Shown: positions 58,666 through 64,000 of the stretch, piece by piece | How the letters are laid out: each line of letters opens with the position of its first letter | Position numbering within the stretch: the stretch's first letter is position 1 | Assembly (NCBI GenBank): GCA_014529385.2 | Contig: CM043955.1 | Coordinates: 137,817,108-137,881,107, forward strand | Length of the DNA: 64,000 nucleotides | Direction of reading: 5' to 3' | From: Adiantum capillus-veneris | Lineage: Eukaryota > Streptophyta > Polypodiopsida > Polypodiales > Pteridaceae | Program-made: the position numbers and the translations under genes | The notes under the pieces: generated by a model | What the model saw: only the letters and a program-made list of their open reading frames with translations | Database searches by the model: none | Told to the model about the DNA's origin: nothing

Positions 58666-58690
58666 GTGTGTGTGTGTGTGTGCGTGCGTG
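58624..58690. repeat. (CT)n(GT)n compound microsatellite
   Basis: About 19 CT units followed by about 10 GT units and a GCGT-type tail. Confidence 0.95.
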
Positions 58691-59807
58691 TGCGCTAATA
58701 CAAAGAGTAAAACGATATAACCTTTCTATCACCCAAGTGTGGTGGATTGGTTATGCCATTTCCCTCTTATACAATAGGTCTTGAGCTCAACTCTCCTCCT
58801 TAGATAGATTTTAAGGTCTCTTGGGATATTTTCTTCAACGGTAAAATTCTCTTCTTCTTCTTCTTCTTTTCTCTCTCTCTCTCTCTCTCTTCAAAAAAAA
58901 CATAAACCTTAGAAAAATTGAAGCAAATATTTTAGAAGCACATTTCACAATTTTGATTACAATGCGAGGCCAGATCATCCTTCAGTGAGAGAGTGTTTTG
59001 AAATACTTGTCATTTAGCCTTGGCCTCCTTACACTTACTGTCTGCCATTGCAATTACTACGGACTTCAAATTTGTCAATTTTTCAACACTCAATAGCGTT
59101 TACCACTGTGTCTTAATACAGTGGTTTGAAATGCAATTGATGATGAAGATTTCACTTGAGATTGCAGTCTTTATAGGTGTGAAAGCCCTCTTGATTGAAG
59201 GAAAAAAAGACCAAAGACCTAAAACGGTTAATTGAGTGTGAAAGAATGAAAAAGAAGAAGAAGAAAAAATGAACGATGTCAAACTCTGTATCTTCAGACC
59301 GCTGCTGTCGATCTACTTCAGTGTAGCACTAGAAGGTCTTCAGACCATTGTGAACGTGCTGATGGTAGTCAACACCAAATTCATGCAGGTCCATGACCTT
59401 CTTTTCCCCTTTGCAGGCGGCAATTACGCATATAAGAACATACCCAGATGAGAGTTGCTACACCGAGAAAAATCGAGACAAGTAGGGGATTGCTCGCACC
59501 AAGAGGTCCAATACCCTCAGTGCTAATTTTCAATCAAGCGTAGCATGGGCAATAGCATGATGGAAGCTGCAAGTGCACCTGCTGCCGCTCGCTCAACATT
59601 CTTTGGCTAATTATGCTACTCCTTCTTGGATCAATAAGCCTTCGTCTTCCTCAAAGCTGACAAACTTGTAAGCGGGCCTACCGCTTAGGGAGGTTGAGGA
59701 GCTTCTATTCAAGACGAACAAACGTTTGTAATCAAATTGAAGTGCTGCAATGATCCGAAATCAACATGAAGTGTTGTAGTCATTCGATTGCAAAAAGACA
59801 AAGATGC

Positions 59808-59810
<3 letters not shown>
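58691..59810. other. Unassigned, with a further CT run
   Basis: Contains a (CT)n run at 58870-58890 and short frames only (59020-59235 and 59269-59451, both about 60-70 codons, no domain). Confidence 0.35.

Positions 59811-59870
<60 letters not shown>
59811..59870. repeat. (TC)30 microsatellite
   Basis: Sixty uninterrupted bases of TC repeat, the longest in the window. Confidence 0.97.
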
Positions 59871-59873
<3 letters not shown>

Positions 59874-59924
59874 CACGAGGCCACGTCTGAAGTTTGAAGC
59901 AATTTAAGAAGTATCACACAAATA

Positions 59925-60240
59925 CCCCATGCGTCCGAATGTAATCACTTGGTCGCTTTGAATTTTAAGGGTATTGAGCACCACACAGATACCCAATGCG
60001 TGTGAATGAGAGAGTGATTTCCATTTAAAACCTCTCTGTAGCCATCCACGCCGGTGCGGACAGCTACAAGCAGTTTCTTTCTTCACCAACAATTTAAGAA
60101 GCATCCAGATTAAGCACTTGGCAGCTTGAATATTGTTATGGTCGCTGAGTGTCACAAATGCCGAATGCGTCCAAATGAAACCTGCCTCTAGCCATCCACG
60201 CCGGCATGGATGGCTACAAGCAGTTGCTTTCTTCACCAAA
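59925..60240. repeat. 150-bp imperfect tandem duplication
   Basis: GCCATCCACGCCGG ... GGCTACAAGCAGTTGCTTTC occurs near 60041-60080 and again near 60190-60230, a period of 150 bp. ATGCGTCC- or ATGCGTGTGAATG-like phrases recur at about 59931, 59996 and 60168. It overlaps the 3' end of the DUF26 pseudogene frame, whose translation therefore shows a repeated CRRGWL/HRRGWL segment. Confidence 0.7.
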
Positions 60241-60677
60241 ACAAGTATGTCATTGTAGTGGATCCAGTAGTTGGGGTACTCGATGCGGGCGCTGTGCCCG
60301 CTATTGCAGATGCGGCAGATGTCGGAGGAGAGGCGGCGGAGGCAGGCCTGGAATTGCTAGGGCGAGCACGACACCTTTGTAAGGTAAAGTACAAACCTTT
60401 GTAGCTAGGCCTCACCGAAGGCCGAGGTGTCGCCGCCTCCCACGCGCGTCTTGAAGGAGTAGTAGGGCGTATAAGGCATGTTTTCGCCTAGCATATATAG
60501 TAGATACCCCAAGTGCCTCCAGAAATGGCTTCCTTGTGGGATCATCCCCCTCGGATTGCAGTACTTTGCCAACACCACAACTGGATTTTCTACTGCAGCT
60601 CCCTGCAGCATTAACATTGTGCAAACGGCCACAGAGCAGCAAGCAGCAATGGCGAGGCTAGCTGCACGCTTCATCAT
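60130..60677 (-). pseudogene. DUF26 (Gnk2/ginkbilobin-type) secreted protein pseudogene
   Basis: The minus-strand ATG at 60677 opens a signal peptide (MMKRAASLAIAACCSVAVCT ...) followed by a DUF26 first half: a cysteine in AKYCNPRGMIPQGSHFWRHL, then LLYMLGENMPYTPYYSFKTR and DTSAFGEA, which lines up with ginkgo ginkbilobin-2 and related cysteine-rich repeat proteins. A TAG at 60405 follows. In another frame, after a TAG near 60357, the second half resumes: FQACLRRLSSDICRICNSGH then ARIEYPNYWIHY, containing the C-x2-C-L core and closing tyrosines. The gene is broken by one frameshift (or an unrecognised intron) and at least one stop. Family members act outside the cell, often in antifungal defence by mannose binding. 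This is the only host-type gene recognised in the window. Confidence 0.75.
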
Positions 60678-61832
60678 ACTGCTAAATTGTTGATACTGAA
60701 ATGTTAAAGCTTTGTGCTCAATCTGGATCGTTAATGGTAGCTGCGCTCTTCAGCTCCCCTTTATTCGTCAAGCCAGTGGTCGGCAGAAGGCTAATTTTAG
60801 TGCGTTCTACTATACCTCTTCTGCACGTGGAGTTTCTCTGATGCAAAAACGTGTAAACCTTGGTTATATTCATGGCTCTCTCGTCTCCTGGAAATATTGC
60901 CTTGACCACTCTATCCGTCAATATGGCTCCTCATCATGACCCCCTTTGCCACTTCACGCTTCCACTTTCCTTGCATGCAAATGGTCCTCCATAAGTGGAA
61001 GTGGTTGAGGCAAACTAGAAAGCACTATTTTTGACCGTACACACTTACATCCATTAGAAACTTAAGTTAATCAATGAGCACACTACATTTCTACAATCCC
61101 CATTAACAGAGTCGACTACCTTTGGATTTAGTTGGTAAGCATGTCATCATTCAGTCAATCCAAGAAATAGGCCAGTTGGAATTTTCAACTGTCCATCCTC
61201 TTTGCATGTTCAACAGTACTTTGCTATTTATTAATTAGGAATTTGTAATATAAACGGTACAAATTAATAATTTGTAATCTAAAAGGTTCAAATTATATTA
61301 TGTACACAAAAGCCTTCAAGGTAGAAGGAGAATTTCGAGCTCTTTTGGAGGGCCATGCAAGAAATGGAAATTTTCTCTCTAGGATATTGCTTGAAAAGAA
61401 GTAGCTCTTAAATGACTAGCCAAAAAAGGACGAACCACTGCTCTTTAAAGTGAACTTGACATTGCACAAGGTCTAAAGATTTTAAAATCTAAAGACGTGA
61501 GCAAGTACGGGGAAAATGGAAAAATCACCCAATAATTGGAAGATACCGTTGGTGAAAAGAAAATGAGACTGCAGAAGCCGATGGCCATGGAGAGCTGAAA
61601 CGGCGACGACAGAAGTTGATGACCATGGAGAACCGCAATGCACTATGCGAGAAGGGTGACTCCGTGGAGCAGTTTTGCATGGGCAGGGTGCTACCCCTGC
61701 CGTGCATTAGGTATTTTGGAGTTTTCTTCTTTAAACCAGTAGTCTTCGTGTACGCAAATTGTTTGCTCGTAGCATCTGACGGGGGTAGCAAAAGCAATCT
61801 CCAAATCTACCAAAATCGGCAGAGTGGAGCAA
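60678..61832. other. Unassigned sequence
   Basis: Short frames only (up to 90 codons). No domain, repeat or mobile-element ends noticed. It ends at the chromovirus LTR; AGCAA (61828-61832) would be the target sequence of that insertion. Confidence 0.35.
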
Positions 61833-63410
61833 TGTAATGGAATTTGCCTATTCAATTTGAGAATAGCGCAATTTAATGAGAGTACTTTCAAGAAATGATT
61901 TTGTGAGCATAGCGGGTAGACATAATTGAAGATAGCAACATAATCATAGCAATTAGTTAACTTGGCATAGACAATACTTTTGCAAGAGAGAGAGTTTAGA
62001 GAACATGACAACAATTGAGGACCGGATTTATGTGGAGCCGGTCCCCCCTCCAATAGGCATTTGTATTATGATTTCTCCCATAAAGAGAGACTTGTTACAA
62101 TACAGTCTTTGTGTTCCTTGTGACCTAGGTGATGCCATGAAGATGGAAGGCTTCATGCACCACAAACATAACATAAACTTGAAGAAAGCTTTAACTATCC
62201 CAAGCCTCAGTCCCAAGACCTCAAACACCTTCTAAGGTGGAGAGAGCTAGCAGGGAATGAGGGTAGGGAAGAGGAAGAAGAAACATTTCGTAGGAGAAAG
62301 AATTAGTTCCTCACTTATCATACTCTTGTTGCTAGCATACATAATAGCATAGTAATGAAGAAGAAGGAGATGGAAAGCTTAAGCATTGAAGCATGGCTCT
62401 TGGTTGGATTTGCACTCCATAGCCAAGAGTGTTGGTGTAGGCTCTCAACCTCTACTTGCTTGGAGAGGGAGCTCTTGCACTTTGCATATCACACCATGAG
62501 AGTGCTTGTGAGAGTGTGTGGGTGAGTATACCCCCTAGGCACCCCCCTAGATTGCTTGGGTCAACCCCCCCTTGTAACTCATGCCTGAAGTTCATTGGAC
62601 CCCTCCAGGCCTAGCCAATCACAAACAGGAGCCATTACAAGCAACATGGGTAGCCTTGGGACAAGTGTCCCCCTTTCCCCTTTGAGAGAGAGGACTTGAT
62701 AAATGCTAAAACAATTAGATAATTCATGTAATTTATCATTTGACCCCTTTGAAGCCTAGCCAATAGGCTTCAAGCAACACATGAAGGTAACATGGGTAGG
62801 GGCCTGACATGTGTCCTTGCTGCCTCTTCAAGTTGGGCTTCCCTTGTGTGTGTGAGTGGGTGTTCTCTCTCTAGCCCCTAGGAAAAGGGCTCGCCCCCCC
62901 TCTTGTAGGAATGCTTTTGACTTTTAGGTGATCAAGCACCTTACTCACCAAGCATGACAAAGAACTTGAACTAGGGGGTGTTCCCACAAGCATCTCAGGC
63001 AAGCTTCTCAAGGCACCTCAAGTACTTTAATCATGCAGCAAGTCAAGCACCTCAAGCATGAAAAACACCTCAAGCATGACAAGCACCTCAAGCAGGACAA
63101 GCACCTCGAGCTTGGGCCGGGTTCCCACCTCAAGCTCAGCCCTAGCTTACTTAAGGTCAAAGGACTTTTACACACATTTATTGGAGGTCTTCAATGAAGC
63201 TAACCCTAAGGTCTTATGCTCCATTGGTTAGCCTTGCTCTTTGATAGACCATCTCCCTTTTGGGCCCCTTTACCATTGGCCCCGTGTTGAGATAGATCTA
63301 TAAGCACATACCTATATCTTAACACTTGTTCCCGTTTATTCTCCCACATTAAGTGATCAATTTAATATGAGAAAATCATTTGGGTTAGTTAGATATTAGA
63401 TTTTATGACA
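61833..63410 (-). repeat. 3' LTR of the second chromovirus copy (1578 bp)
   Basis: Begins on the minus strand with TGTCATAAAATC at 63410 and ends at 61833 (TGTAATGGAATT on the plus strand). It is more diverged from the other two LTRs than they are from each other, especially in the GAGGTGCTTG repeat zone (about 62980-63110). Confidence 0.9.
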
Positions 63411-63769
63411 TTACCTCTCTCTTGAAATCATAGTCGTCCTCGACTATGAGGTAGAAGAGATAAAGTCTTAGTCATTAGTCAATCGTACTTAGCGGGTAAA
63501 GGATCCCTTTTTACCCTACGACATCTTTCCAAGATGGATGACTAATCCCTTTGGTGCTTGGGAGACATAGCTGCCGCAAGCATGTCTGCTCTTTAGCCCA
63601 TTTCATTCTCCCAAAGTAGAGTGACAAATTCTACTTGGTGTTTGAGAGACGTCGTCATCACAAACATGATTCTAAGCATGCATACTAGTTAAATTTGTGC
63701 ACAATTAAAAAGAGGACTAGTCATATAAGACAAAAACATGAGTTATTTAAAAGAAATTTGTACATTTGC

Positions 63770-64000
63770 TTACTCTAATGTAGCATTGTAAGCATTGACA
63801 AGGTTCATACTATCCTTAAGTTGTACTCCTTGCCTCCATTTAGCATCTTCAAAAGGATAATTTTTGAACTTAATAAGATACCGTCGGATAATCTTACCAT
63901 GTCGTAGTACCTTGTCTTCATACCGAAGGATATCTTCGGGTTGTAGCACCTCTTCTTGGTCTTCAACTTCGATAGGGTCTTCAATAATTGGTTCAATTGG
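63770..64000 (-). CDS. pol: Chromovirus pol C-terminus with chromodomain (partial)
   Basis: Minus-strand frame from the window edge to the TAA at 63770-63772, about 76 codons, no stops. It reads EPIIEDPIEVEDQEEVL, then HGKIIRRYLIKFKNYPFEDA (chromodomain) and ends LVNAYNATLE, matching the end of gag-pol at 15909. The chromodomain is thought to direct integration to marked chromatin. The 5' part is outside the window, so intactness is unknown. Confidence 0.85.
   Translation of the reverse strand, partial: PIEPIIEDPIEVEDQEEVLQPEDILRYEDKVLRHGKIIRRYLIKFKNYPFEDAKWRQGVQLKDSMNLVNAYNATLE

Larger units (their letters stand above)
61833..64000 (-). mobile_element. Second chromovirus copy (minus strand, truncated by window)
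   Basis: Same family as the element at 9132-27576. Present here are the 3' LTR, polypurine tract, 3' non-coding region and the end of pol. The rest lies beyond 64000. At the point where the first copy carries the 9.65-kb DNA transposon (around 63425-63440) this copy is uninterrupted, giving the empty site. Confidence 0.9.

Noticed and set aside
63805-63996. 63-codon minus-strand frame
   Set aside because: Out-of-frame shadow of the chromovirus pol C-terminus; the true frame ends at 63770.

Overview
The window looks like repeat-rich nuclear DNA from a land plant with a large genome. The evidence is Met-tRNA-primed Ty3/gypsy and Ty1/copia elements, short GT-AG introns, long CT/CA microsatellites, and a broken gene for a ginkbilobin-type (DUF26) secreted protein. 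A gymnosperm or fern would fit, but the sequence alone does not settle it. I found no intact ordinary host gene, tRNA, rRNA or CRISPR array. Almost everything is mobile DNA, often nested.

Layout. 1-9.1 kb: unassigned sequence, a 256-bp MITE, a remnant of a transposase-like gene (3.7-4.2 kb), a copia remnant (5.9-6.8 kb) and the 3' end of a minus-strand LTR element. 9132-27576: a complete chromovirus (Ty3/gypsy) with two LTRs and a CAACC target duplication. It split the minus-strand element, whose sequence resumes at 27582. Inside the chromovirus, just before its 3' LTR, lies a 9.65-kb DNA transposon (16252-25903, 'element 1') with CATTAGG...CCTAATG ends. A second chromovirus copy at the right edge of the window (61833-64000, minus strand) keeps the uninterrupted site, so it marks the insertion ends. 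30177-41459: a second, older member of the same DNA transposon family ('element 2') with matching ends and a 460-bp MITE in its left end. 42482-51050: a gutted copia element interrupted by a 4.76-kb non-autonomous LTR element (45323-50086) that carries one long acidic reading frame and no polymerase. 51.1-52.8 kb: the 3' end of another LTR element with an unrecognised ORF. 53.3-55.0 kb: a copia RT/RNase H remnant. 55.2-56.8 kb: a diverged tandem array of about 280-bp units. 59.9-60.7 kb: the DUF26 pseudogene.

Main discovery candidate. Element 1 encodes four genes. On the minus strand are a four-exon, roughly 876-codon transposase-like gene (A) and, 165 bp downstream, a 290-aa protein with a histone H3 N-terminus (MARTKQTA), an inserted charged tail of about 190 residues and a C-terminal histone H3 fold. 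On the plus strand, converging on them, are two intron-containing genes (B and C) of unknown function. Large nested hairpins lie between the two converging pairs. Element 2 has the same terminal sequence, a diverged gene A with an identical 581-nt first coding exon, and an H3-fold pseudogene on the same strand. Two independent members therefore pair gene A with an H3-like gene, which suggests a DNA transposon lineage that carries its own histone H3-like protein.

Decay. Most coding sequences keep one reading frame and are broken mainly by in-frame TAG, TGA or TAA codons of the kind C-to-T changes at CAG, CGA or CAA create. This fits silenced, methylated repeats.
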